Source: Sphingopyxis solisilvae (GTDB lineage: Bacteria; Pseudomonadota; Alphaproteobacteria; Sphingomonadales; Sphingomonadaceae). Taken from it: DNA of 49,595 nt. Made by a program: the position numbers and the translations under genes. The notes under the pieces were generated by a model, which worked only from the letters and a program-made list of their open reading frames with translations, did no database searches and was not told the DNA's origin. Positions 8,184-16,625 of this stretch are shown piece by piece. The DNA lies in NCBI RefSeq assembly GCF_015475875.1, contig NZ_JADKYM010000023.1, forward strand, positions 1 to 49,595, read 5' to 3'. Positions within the stretch are counted from its first letter, which is position 1; every line of letters begins with the position of its first letter.

Positions 8184-8460
8184 GGCGGGTCCTTTTTAAT
8201 TGCTTTTTGGGCTGCGTTGCCGCCCCTTATCGCCACCCCCATCGCCAGCGGCAAGAGCCATTGCCCACGGTCACACGAAAATCCGCCGTGCCCTAAAGCA
8301 CAAGTTTAGCCGACCAAAGATCATCGCTGTTGCCGCCATCGCGGCGCCGATCGATAGCGATGGCCACGTCGCGCAACTGACGCTGAAGATGGGCCACCAT
8401 CGGGGAGCGCGAGGGTAAGTCGCCGCGCGTCTGGGCATCGATCCTGCATGGAGGAACAAG
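8184..8460. other. Divergent serB / lysE-family intergenic region
   Basis: A 277-base gap with no gene. Two inverted repeats are visible: CTAAA-N7-TTTAG near 8293-8309, and CCATCGC (8336-8342) with GCGATGG (8357-8363). Either could be a regulator site; neither is assigned. Confidence 0.4.
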
Positions 8461-9093
8461 ATGTCCGAAACGAACCATCTGCTTGCCTTTGCCGTCATTG
8501 CGCTCGGAATGGTGCTCACCCCCGGACCGAACATGGTCTATCTGATCTCGCGCGCCATTTGTCAGGGTCGCTTGGCGGGCATGATCTCGCTGGGCGGTGT
8601 AGCGCTCGGCTTTGTCTTTTACATGCTTTGCGCGGCCTTCGGCATTACCGCGCTCGTGATGGCGATCCCCTTTGCCTATGACGCCATCCGCTTCGTTGGC
8701 GCACTCTATCTTTTGTGGCTGGCGTGGCAGGCCGTCCGGCCGGGGGGGCGGTCGCCGTTTGAGATTCGCGAACTGGACGAAGATCCGCCCAGAAAACTGT
8801 TCCTGATGGGATTTCTCACCAACCTGCTGAACCCCAAGATCGCGGTCATGTATTTGTCGCTGCTGCCGCAGTTCATCAGCCCCGGCGCGGGATCGATCCT
8901 GGGCCAGGCGCTCGTGCTGGGATCGGTGCAGATCGTCATCAGCGTGGCGGTCAATTCGGCCATCATCCTATTCGCGGCGGCGATCGCGGGCTTTCTGGTC
9001 CGGCGCCCGTCCTTCGCGATGGTCCAGCGCTGGATCATGGGCACCGTCCTCGCCGCGCTGGCCGTCCGCATGGCGACCGAAGCGCGGCGGTGA
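8461..9093 (+). CDS. LysE/RhtB-family amino-acid exporter
   Basis: 210 residues, about six transmembrane helices. The family signature [18 protein letters not shown] (about 16-33) and the later [15 protein letters not shown] are both present. These inner-membrane proteins export amino acids or homoserine lactones; the substrate cannot be told. The ATG at 8461 follows GGAGGAACAAG, a strong ribosome site. It lies between serB and miaA and is oriented away from serB. No dedicated LysR regulator is next to it. Confidence 0.85.
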   Translation: MSETNHLLAFAVIALGMVLTPGPNMVYLISRAICQGRLAGMISLGGVALGFVFYMLCAAFGITALVMAIPFAYDAIRFVGALYLLWLAWQAVRPGGRSPFEIRELDEDPPRKLFLMGFLTNLLNPKIAVMYLSLLPQFISPGAGSILGQALVLGSVQIVISVAVNSAIILFAAAIAGFLVRRPSFAMVQRWIMGTVLAALAVRMATEARR

Positions 9094-9178
9094 AAATGCC
9101 GGGTTAGCGAGCGGGCGGGCAAGCGCCGTCTCGCTCGTCCGCATCGCGCCTGCTATGCGTCCCAGTCTGGATATGGCT

Positions 9179-10129
9179 ATGTCACCTTCCCCCCGTATCG
9201 CGCCGCCCCTCGCGATCATCGCCGGCCCCACCGCCAGCGGCAAGAGCGCATTGGCGGTGGCGGTGGCGAAGGCGGTTGGGCGCGGCGTTGTGATCAACGC
9301 CGACGCCAGCCAGGTCTATGCCGACCTCGCGATTCTGTCGGCGCGCCCGAGCGACGACGAGATGGCGGGCATCCCGCACCATCTCTTCGGCCATATCGAC
9401 GCCGCCGAGGCGCATAATGCTGTGCGCTGGGCCGATGAAGCGCGCGCCGCCATCGCCGCCGCGCACGCCGCGGGCGACATTCCGATTCTTGTCGGCGGCA
9501 CCGGGCTCTACCTGCGCACCCTGCTCTATGGCATCGCCCCGGTTCCCGAAATCGACCCCGAAATCCGTGCCGCGGTGCGCGCGCTGCCTGTCGCCGACGC
9601 TCATGCCGCGCTGGCCACGGACGATCCCGAAGCCGCGGTGCGGCTGAACCCCGCCGACACCACACGCGTCGCGCGCGCGCTGGAGGTCGTGCGCTCAACC
9701 GGGCGGACCCTGGCGAGCTGGCAACAGGCCCACGATGGCGGCATCGCCAACCGCGTCACGCTTGCCCCGCTCGTCCTTTTGCCGCCGCGCGACTGGCTGC
9801 GAGCGCGCTGCAACGCGCGGTTGGTCGACATGTTCGCGGCGGGCGCTATCGATGAAGTCGAAGCCCTGCTGGCGCGCGGGCTCGAGCCCGACCTTCCCGT
9901 CATGCGCGCGATCGGTGTCCCGCAGATCGCGGCATTCCTGGGCGGCGCGACGAGCCGCGACGACGCGCTGGCAGCGGCACAGGCCGCCACCCGCCAATAT
10001 GCCAAGCGCCAATATACCTGGTTCCGCAATCAGCCGCCGCCCGACTGGCCCCGCCACACTGAGTCACTAAACAACGATTCTGTTGATGAATTAGCAATTA
10101 TATTACGTAAAAGGCTGTTGACAGGATAG
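9179..10129 (+). CDS. miaA: tRNA dimethylallyltransferase
   Basis: About 316 residues. It transfers a dimethylallyl group to A37 of tRNAs that read UNN codons. The P-loop is [11 protein letters not shown], followed by DASQVYADL and [13 protein letters not shown], and [11 protein letters not shown] near the end. Start codons at 9155, 9173 and 9179 are possible; 9179 has GGA at usable spacing and gives the usual short N-terminus. The last 20 or so codons are strikingly AT-rich, with TTA, ATA and AAA codons unlike the rest of the gene, and they overlap a candidate promoter for ilvB. Confidence 0.9.
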   Translation: MSPSPRIAPPLAIIAGPTASGKSALAVAVAKAVGRGVVINADASQVYADLAILSARPSDDEMAGIPHHLFGHIDAAEAHNAVRWADEARAAIAAAHAAGDIPILVGGTGLYLRTLLYGIAPVPEIDPEIRAAVRALPVADAHAALATDDPEAAVRLNPADTTRVARALEVVRSTGRTLASWQQAHDGGIANRVTLAPLVLLPPRDWLRARCNARLVDMFAAGAIDEVEALLARGLEPDLPVMRAIGVPQIAAFLGGATSRDDALAAAQAATRQYAKRQYTWFRNQPPPDWPRHTESLNNDSVDELAIILRKRLLTG

Positions 10130-10146
10130 AATCATATACCTATTGC
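10118..10146 (+). promoter_or_regulatory. Candidate ilvB promoter inside the miaA 3' end
   Basis: TTGACA (10118-10123), a 17-base spacer and TATTGC (10141-10146). The -35 box is perfect; the -10 is weak. It overlaps the final codons and stop of miaA and lies 58-86 bases before the ilvB start. Confidence 0.45.
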
Positions 10147-10150
10147 CCGC

Positions 10151-10188
10151 AACCCTGTTGCAGCGCACAAGCGCTGCGCTTTTGGGTT
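10151..10188 (+). promoter_or_regulatory. Hairpin in ilvB leader
   Basis: GCAGCGC (10160-10166) and GCGCTGC (10171-10177) form a 7-bp stem with an ACAA loop. Flanking AACCC (10151-10155) and GGGTT (10184-10188) can extend it. A short T run follows the inner stem. It sits just ahead of the AAGGAG ribosome site of ilvB, so it could act as a weak attenuator or a translational control element. Confidence 0.5.
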
Positions 10189-10203
10189 GGAAGGAGTTTC
10201 GTC

Positions 10204-11958
10204 GTGACGGAAATGAGCGGTGCCGACATGGTGGTTCAGGCGCTGGTCGACCTTGGGGTCGATACGGTGTTCGGCTATCCGGGCGGCGCGGTGCTCCCCA
10301 TTTACGACACGCTTTTCAAGCACCCGACGATCAAGCACATCCTCGTTCGCCACGAACAGGCCGCGACCCATGCCGCCGAAGGCTATGCGCGCTCGACCGG
10401 CAAGCCCGGCGTCGTGCTCGTCACCTCCGGCCCCGGCGCGACCAATGCGGTCACGGGGATCACCGATGCGCTGCTCGACTCCATTCCCATGGTCGTGCTT
10501 ACCGGGCAGGTGCCGACGACGCTGATCGGCACCGATGCGTTCCAGGAATGCGACACCGTCGGCATCACCCGCCACTGCACCAAGCATAATTATCTGGTGA
10601 TGGACCCCGACCGCCTCGGCCCGATCCTGCACGAGGCCTTCTATATCGCGACCCACGGCCGCCCCGGCCCGGTGGTCATCGACATCCCAAAGAACGTCCA
10701 GGTCGCGACCGGCACTTATTCGATCCCCAACCGGATCGATCACAAAAGCTATCGCCCGCAGGTCGATCCCGACGCCGACGCCATCGCCGCCGCCGTCGCG
10801 ATGATCGCCGCATCTGAGCGCCCGATCTTTTACACCGGCGGCGGTGTGATCAACGCCGGTCCCGATGCCAGCGCGGCGCTGCGCCAGCTCGTCGCCCTCA
10901 CCGGCGCCCCGGTCACCTCGACCTTGATGGGGCTCGGCGCCTTCCCCGCCGACGACGACAAATGGCTCGGCATGCTCGGCATGCACGGCACCTATGAAGC
11001 CAATATGGCGATGAACCGCGCCGACCTGATCATCGCGGTCGGCGCGCGCTTCGACGACCGCGTCACCGGCCGCCTCGACGCTTTCTCGCCCAATTCCAAA
11101 AAGATCCACATCGACATTGACCGCAGTTCGATCAACAAGATCGTTCCGGTAGATCTCGCGGTCGTCGGCGACGCCGGGCGCGCGCTCGATGCGCTGATCG
11201 CGGCGTGGGCCGACAAGGGTCACAAAGCCCGCGACCTTGGCGAATGGTGGCGCCGGATCGACGGCTGGCGCGCCACCCGCTGCCTCGACTTCCCCGAAAA
11301 GAAGGAAGACGGCGCCGAAATCATGCCGCAGCGCGCGGTCAAGGCGCTGTTCGACGCGACCCGCGGCATGGACCCGATCATCACCACCGAGGTCGGCCAG
11401 CACCAGATGTGGGCCGCGCAGCATTTCCATTTCGACAGCCCCAACCGCTGGCTAACCAGTGGCGGCCTCGGCACGATGGGCTATGGCTTCCCCGCCGCCG
11501 TCGGCGCCCAGATCGCGCATCCCGATCGCCTCGTCATCTGCATCGCAGGCGAAGCCTCGCTCCAGATGAACATTCAGGAAATGGGCACCGTGGCGCAATA
11601 TCGCCTGCCGGTGAAGATCTTCATCCTCAACAACCAGTGGATGGGCATGGTCCGCCAGTGGCAAGAACTGACCTACGAAAGCCGTTATTCGAACAGCTAT
11701 TCGGACAGCCTGCCCGACTTCGTCAAACTCGCCGACGCCTATGGCTGGACCGGCCTGCGCATCGACACGCTGGGCGAACTTGCGGACGGCATCCAGACGA
11801 TGATCAACACCCCGGGCCCGGTTATCGTCGACTGCCGCGTCGCGCAGCTCGCCAATTGCTTCCCGATGATCCCCTCGGGCGCCGCGCACACCGACATGAT
11901 CCTCCAGCCGAACGACATCGTCGGCACGATGGACGACGAAGCGAAAGCACTGGTCTAA
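10204..11958 (+). CDS. ilvB: Acetolactate synthase, large (catalytic) subunit
   Basis: 584 residues. A ThDP- and FAD-dependent enzyme that condenses pyruvate with pyruvate or 2-oxobutyrate, the first common step to Val, Leu and Ile. It has the N-terminal ThDP domain with the catalytic Glu in VRHEQAATHAAEGYAR, the central FAD-binding domain, and the C-terminal domain with AGEASLQMNIQEMG and LNNQWMGMVRQWQ. In the metal-binding motif the usual GDxS is GExS here. The GTG start at 10204 has AAGGAG seven bases upstream. It heads the ilvB-ilvN-ilvC cluster, with a 4-base gap to ilvN. Confidence 0.95.
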   Translation: MTEMSGADMVVQALVDLGVDTVFGYPGGAVLPIYDTLFKHPTIKHILVRHEQAATHAAEGYARSTGKPGVVLVTSGPGATNAVTGITDALLDSIPMVVLTGQVPTTLIGTDAFQECDTVGITRHCTKHNYLVMDPDRLGPILHEAFYIATHGRPGPVVIDIPKNVQVATGTYSIPNRIDHKSYRPQVDPDADAIAAAVAMIAASERPIFYTGGGVINAGPDASAALRQLVALTGAPVTSTLMGLGAFPADDDKWLGMLGMHGTYEANMAMNRADLIIAVGARFDDRVTGRLDAFSPNSKKIHIDIDRSSINKIVPVDLAVVGDAGRALDALIAAWADKGHKARDLGEWWRRIDGWRATRCLDFPEKKEDGAEIMPQRAVKALFDATRGMDPIITTEVGQHQMWAAQHFHFDSPNRWLTSGGLGTMGYGFPAAVGAQIAHPDRLVICIAGEASLQMNIQEMGTVAQYRLPVKIFILNNQWMGMVRQWQELTYESRYSNSYSDSLPDFVKLADAYGWTGLRIDTLGELADGIQTMINTPGPVIVDCRVAQLANCFPMIPSGAAHTDMILQPNDIVGTMDDEAKALV

Positions 11959-11962
11959 GCCG

Positions 11963-12478
11963 ATGAAAATCCGCACCGAAGCGGGCGAGCGCCATGTGCT
12001 CGCCGTCACCGTCGATAACGAGGCGGGCATTCTCGCCAAGATCACCGGGCTGTTCTCGGCGCGCGGCTATAATATCGAAAGCCTGACCGTCGCCGACATC
12101 AGCGCCGACCATGCGCTGTCGCGCATCACCATCGTGACGTCGGGGCCGCCCGCGGTGATCGACCAGATCATCGCACAGCTCGACCGCCTCGTCCCCGTCC
12201 ACTCGGTCACCGACCTCGCCGACGGCGGCGCGCATGTCGAGCGCGAGATCGCGCTGGTCAAAGTCGCGGGCAGCGGCGACAAACGGATCGAGGCGCTGCG
12301 CATGGCCGATGTCTTCCGCGCCAAGGTCGTCGACACGACGCTCAGCAGCTTCATTTTCGAAATCACCGGGACGAGCGACAAGGTCGACCGCTTCATCGCG
12401 CTGATGCGCGAATGCGGGCTGGTCGAAGTCGGCCGCACCGGCGTCGTCGCCATCGCCCGCGGGTCGGAGGCGCTTTAG
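11963..12478 (+). CDS. ilvN: Acetolactate synthase, small (regulatory) subunit
   Basis: 171 residues. An N-terminal ACT domain (AVTVDNEAGILAKITGLFSARGYNIESLTV) is followed by the C-terminal ALS small-subunit domain. The subunit stimulates the catalytic subunit and confers valine feedback inhibition. The start follows the ilvB stop by 4 bases, so translational coupling is likely. Length is normal for the long-form IlvH/IlvN family. Upstream of ilvC there is a repeat-filled 102-base gap. Confidence 0.94.
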   Translation: MKIRTEAGERHVLAVTVDNEAGILAKITGLFSARGYNIESLTVADISADHALSRITIVTSGPPAVIDQIIAQLDRLVPVHSVTDLADGGAHVEREIALVKVAGSGDKRIEALRMADVFRAKVVDTTLSSFIFEITGTSDKVDRFIALMRECGLVEVGRTGVVAIARGSEAL

Positions 12479-12504
12479 GGTTTACGTTTAGGGTCTCAAC
12501 GATC

Positions 12505-13615
<1,111 letters not shown>

Positions 13616-13621
13616 CGGAAA

Positions 13622-13730
13622 AATCCTCCCTGTCGCGCAGCGATGGGGAGGTGGCAGCGCGAAGCGCTGACGGAGGGGCTATGGCGCCAGCGTCGCGGCC
13701 CCTCCACCACTCGCTGCGCGAGAGTGCTGG
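13622..13730. repeat. Composite intergenic repeat, copy C
   Basis: It starts 6 bases after the ilvC stop. CCTCCC (13625-13630) pairs with GGGGAGG (13645-13651). GTGGCAGCGCGAAGCGCTGA, CGGAGGGGCTATGG and CGGCCCCTCCACCACTCG blocks follow, shared with copies A and B. Its first hairpin is well placed to terminate ilvC transcription. Confidence 0.72.
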
Positions 13731-13764
13731 GTCGTCCAGTCCCCGGATCCCGGCCTCCGCGCGC

Positions 13765-14073
13765 TTACCCTTTGCCCAGCAACAGCTTGTCGCCCGCCTG
13801 GCGGATGATCCCTTCGACCATCGGCGCAACAAATCCCATCCCGGCGGGCAGTTCGAAATCGATCGCCAGCGCGTCGTCCTCGACCATCGCGGTCGAGTTA
13901 ATCGCGCGGCCCATCGCATGGATGGTGAACGCCATCCGGTCCTCGTCCTCCCAGCGATGTTCGACACGGCCCATGCCGCCGGGGATGAGCTTGACCAGAT
14001 CGTCGGCGCGCGCGGCCATGCGGCGGCGCACTTCGGCGCGGGACAGATTGTGGGCGATGCGGACGACGGGCAT
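13765..14073 (-). CDS. Polyhydroxyalkanoic acid system family protein
   Basis: 102 residues, matching by eye the small family linked to polyhydroxyalkanoate granules (MPVVRIAHNLSRAEVRRRM at the start, RWEDEDRMAFTIHAMG in the middle, and LPAGMGFVAPMVEGII near the end). The fold resembles small START/SRPBCC-like proteins. Its precise role is not known, and no phaC or phasin gene lies in this window. It is transcribed toward ilvC across repeat copy C and diverges from the next exported protein. Confidence 0.7.
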   Translation of the reverse strand: MPVVRIAHNLSRAEVRRRMAARADDLVKLIPGGMGRVEHRWEDEDRMAFTIHAMGRAINSTAMVEDDALAIDFELPAGMGFVAPMVEGIIRQAGDKLLLGKG

Positions 14074-14209
14074 GGTTCGGGTTCCTTTGCCGCCGATTTG
14101 GTGCCAATCGCACGGCGACGCAACCTCGCATCGACTGGCCGGTTCGGCTTAGGTTCATCCTGCACGCATATCACCTGTGGCGGGAGAGGCTTTGGAGGCA
14201 CAACGCCCG

Positions 14210-14614
14210 ATGACAATAAAGCCGACCTGCCTGCTGCTCCTCTCGATCGCCGTGCTGGCTTCCCCCGTGCAGGCGCAGGACGACAGCCTCGCGCAGTCGG
14301 GCGAACCGCCGCAGCGTACGTCGGTTCTCTACACCTATGGCGACGAGCCCTGCCCCGAGCCGGAGGGCAACGAGATCGTCGTCTGCGCGCAGCAACCCGA
14401 ATCCGAGCGCTACCGCGTACCCAAGGAATTGCGCGAGGAGATCAAGGACGACACCCCCGTCGGCGGCGGCAGCTGGGCATCGCGGGTCGAGGGTTACGAC
14501 AATATCGCGCGCCAGACACGCCCCGACAGCTGCTCGCCGGTCGGCAGCTACGGCTACACCGGCTGCGCCGCGCTGGCGCTCCGTCAGTGGTTCGAGGCGC
14601 GCCGCGCGCGCTGA
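14210..14614 (+). CDS. Small exported hypothetical protein with conserved Cys pairs
   Basis: 134 residues with a Sec signal peptide (MTIKPTCLLLLSIAVLASPVQA, cut before QDD). The mature part has CPEPEGNEIVVCAQQ followed by YRVPKELR, a pattern recurring in small exported proteins of sphingomonads, and a second Cys pair near the C-terminus (DSCSPVG..., TGCAA). Two disulfides are plausible. The ATG at 14210 has GGAG 12 bases upstream; a GTG at 14177 is a weaker alternative. Function unknown; probably periplasmic. Confidence 0.65.
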   Translation: MTIKPTCLLLLSIAVLASPVQAQDDSLAQSGEPPQRTSVLYTYGDEPCPEPEGNEIVVCAQQPESERYRVPKELREEIKDDTPVGGGSWASRVEGYDNIARQTRPDSCSPVGSYGYTGCAALALRQWFEARRAR

Positions 14615-14714
14615 GCGGGAACCGGATCGCGCAACGCAGCGTTTCCAGCCTCGTGATTGACCGCTACCCCGCGCGGAGCTTAGCTTGCGCGCACCCCCAA
14701 CAGGAGATCGCTTC

Positions 14715-15359
14715 ATGCGCCGCATCATCCCGCTCGCCGCTCTTGCCGCCGCCGTCGTCGCGGTACCCGCCGTTATCGCCCAGAACGCCCCGACCGTTCC
14801 CGGCGCTCCCGACAAGACGCGCGTCGCCGCGGGCACCTATGCCGCCGATGCGGGGCACACGATGGTCGTGTGGAAAGTCGACCATTTCGGCTTCAGCGAT
14901 TACACCGGCATCTTCGGCGATGTTACCGGCACCCTCGTGATCGACCCCGCCAATCCCGCCGCGGCGAAGGTCGATGTGACAATCCCCGTCGCCAAGGTCA
15001 CCACCGCCAGCACCGGCCTGACCAGCCATCTGATGCGCGCGGGCAAGGACGGCGGCAAGCCCGACTTCTTTGGCCCCGCCCCCGCCGACGCCAAATTTGT
15101 CTCGACCGCCGTGGTGATGGGCGACGACGGCGACGAGGCGAAGGTCACCGGCAACCTGACGCTGAACGGCGTGACCAGGCCCGTCACGCTCGACGTCGAA
15201 TTTCACGGCGCCGGCGACAATCCGTTCAACAAGAAAGCCACCGTCGGTTTCGAGGCCGAGGGCAAGATCCGCCGCAGCGACTTCGGCATCACCTATGGCA
15301 TCCCGATGGTCAGCGACGAGGTCGATCTCAAGATCCACGCCGCCTTCGAAAAACAGTAA
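14715..15359 (+). CDS. YceI-family periplasmic protein
   Basis: 214 residues: a signal peptide (MRRIIPLAALAAAVVAVPAVIA) and a YceI lipocalin-like domain (about 45-213) starting GTYAADAGHTMVVWKVDHFGF and containing VTGNLTLNGVTRPVTLDVEF and IRRSDFGITYGIPMVSDEV. YceI proteins bind isoprenoid lipids such as ubiquinone precursors in the periplasm. The ATG at 14715 is preceded by AGGAG. Repeat copy D follows its stop codon closely. Confidence 0.88.
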   Translation: MRRIIPLAALAAAVVAVPAVIAQNAPTVPGAPDKTRVAAGTYAADAGHTMVVWKVDHFGFSDYTGIFGDVTGTLVIDPANPAAAKVDVTIPVAKVTTASTGLTSHLMRAGKDGGKPDFFGPAPADAKFVSTAVVMGDDGDEAKVTGNLTLNGVTRPVTLDVEFHGAGDNPFNKKATVGFEAEGKIRRSDFGITYGIPMVSDEVDLKIHAAFEKQ

Positions 15360-15368
15360 GTCCGATCA

Positions 15369-15400
15369 AATCCTCCCTGCGGCGAAGCCGTGGGGAGGAT
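15369..15400. repeat. CCTCCC/GGGGAGG hairpin repeat, copy D
   Basis: CCTCCCTGCGGC (15372-15383) and GCCGTGGGGAGG (15387-15398) form a strong stem with a GAA loop, 13 bases after the yceI stop codon. It could terminate yceI transcription. It shares AATCCTCCCTG.GGCGAAGCC with copy B. Confidence 0.7.
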
Positions 15401-15458
15401 CGTTCATCCCCGGTCCATCGCGCCCCGCTACCCTCCCTGCAACCAAGGGAGGACCATC

Positions 15459-15956
15459 ATGCGTTTCCTGCTGCTCGCCGCCGTTCTCGCCGCTACCCCC
15501 GCGCTGGCGCAAGCCAATCCCCAGATCGACTATCCCGCGTTCGAGGCGCTCACCGCCAGCGTCGCGCCGCAGCGCGCCAACCGTTTGCTCGCTTTCGACG
15601 CCTTCAAGGCCGAAGCGGCCAGGTCCGACGTCCTCCTCCTCGACGCGCGCTCGAAGGACGCCTTCCAGCGCGGCCATATTGCGGGTGCGGTCAACCTGCC
15701 GCTCACCGACTTTACCGCCGACAGCCTCGCCGCGGTGGTCGGTGCCGACCCTGACCGCCCTATCCTCATCTATTGCAACAATAATTTTTCCAACCACGTC
15801 AGCCCGGTGCCGCTGAAATCGGCACCGCTGGCGCTCAATATCCAGACCTTCATCAACCTCGTCGGCTATGGCTATCCCAATGTCTACGAACTGGCCGACG
15901 TCGTCGACTTCAACGATCCGAAGGTTGGCTGGACACGCAGCGACACCGGCGGCTGA
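15459..15956 (+). CDS. Exported rhodanese-like domain protein
   Basis: 165 residues with a signal peptide (MRFLLLAAVLAATPALAQA) and a rhodanese domain (about 40-145): LLLDARSKDAFQRGHIAGAVNLPLTDF and the active-site loop ILIYCNNNFSNH. The catalytic Cys is present, but the loop (CNNNFS) is unlike the CxxGxR of sulfurtransferases, so the substrate is uncertain. The ATG at 15459 has GGGAGGACC upstream. It lies between yceI and a small hypothetical gene on the same strand. Confidence 0.8.
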   Translation: MRFLLLAAVLAATPALAQANPQIDYPAFEALTASVAPQRANRLLAFDAFKAEAARSDVLLLDARSKDAFQRGHIAGAVNLPLTDFTADSLAAVVGADPDRPILIYCNNNFSNHVSPVPLKSAPLALNIQTFINLVGYGYPNVYELADVVDFNDPKVGWTRSDTGG

Positions 15957-16030
15957 GCCCCGAATCTGTCACACGCTTCGGCTAGGACGCCGACGGGGCC
16001 ACCCCGCCCCGTCTGCCAAGGAGCGCTGCG

Positions 16031-16390
16031 ATGAGCGAACTGGTCCGCGAAATAGTCGAAGTGAACGCCGCGATCGACGACGGCGATGATGAACATCCGC
16101 TGCTGATCGTCGAGGTCGAAGGGCTGGCCGCCACCGCCGGCTGGGCCAATGTCCGCCTCGAACCGCATGTCACCGTCGACGCCCCCGATGACGGTTTTCA
16201 GGATTTCGACCTCGTCGGCGACCGCCCGGGCGATGGCGCCGCGGCGGTGCTGACCCCGGTCGAGGCCGGCTGGGAAGGGCCGCTCGAAGATTGGTGCATC
16301 GGCGTCCGCGTCCACGCCGTCGACAATATGATCGAGGAAGAGGTTTTTGAACCCTGGAGCGACGAGGACGACGAGTCCGAAGCCGCCTGA
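16031..16390 (+). CDS. Acidic hypothetical protein
   Basis: 119 residues, very acidic, with a C-terminus of Asp/Glu (WSDEDDESEAA). No signal peptide or transmembrane segment. It is not recognised; the alternating strand pattern (HPLLIVEVEGLAAT, VRLEPHVTVDAP) suggests a small beta-rich cytosolic protein. The ATG at 16031 is supported by AAGGAG nine bases upstream. The leu leader follows about 100 bases downstream. Confidence 0.65.
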   Translation: MSELVREIVEVNAAIDDGDDEHPLLIVEVEGLAATAGWANVRLEPHVTVDAPDDGFQDFDLVGDRPGDGAAAVLTPVEAGWEGPLEDWCIGVRVHAVDNMIEEEVFEPWSDEDDESEAA

Positions 16391-16494
16391 CCCTCCCCTG
16401 CACCTGCGCCGGGCGGCCTTGCGACCTCGCCGCCCGGCGACATTTTCTAATCCCCCCCTTGCCAAGCGCGACATTTTGCATCACTAGGGCGGCC

Positions 16495-16545
16495 ATGCGC
16501 GGCAACGCCCTTCTTCTTCTGCGACTTACACGCCCTTGGGCGTGA
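16495..16545 (+). CDS. leuL: Leucine-rich leader peptide upstream of leuA
   Basis: A 16-codon open frame, MRGNALLLLRLTRPWA, with Leu codons CTT CTT CTT CTG CGA CTT. It lies 80 bases ahead of leuA and is followed by stacked hairpins. Five Leu codons within six is the classic design for ribosome-stalling attenuation in response to charged tRNA-Leu. A GGGCGG motif precedes the ATG. It is too short for usual gene finding. Confidence 0.75.
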   Translation: MRGNALLLLRLTRPWA

Positions 16546-16571
16546 CACTGGCTGCGCGTTAGTCGCGGCCA
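16529..16571 (+). promoter_or_regulatory. Leu attenuator hairpins
   Basis: CACGCCC (16529-16535) pairs with GGGCGTG (16538-16544) across the leader stop codon. TGGCTGCG (16549-16556) pairs with CGCGGCCA (16564-16571, one G-T pair). ACCC (16571) and GGGT (16581) give a third weak option. Mutually exclusive folding is plausible, but no U-run follows, so a classic intrinsic terminator is not evident. Confidence 0.5.
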
Positions 16572-16625
16572 CCCGCTCAAGGGTCCGATCGACATATTCG
16601 CAACCGACCAGCAGAAGACCATCCC

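Noticed and set aside
16549..16584. Classic intrinsic terminator ahead of leuA
   Set aside because: Stems are present but no U-run follows, so it is reported only as an attenuator-like structure.
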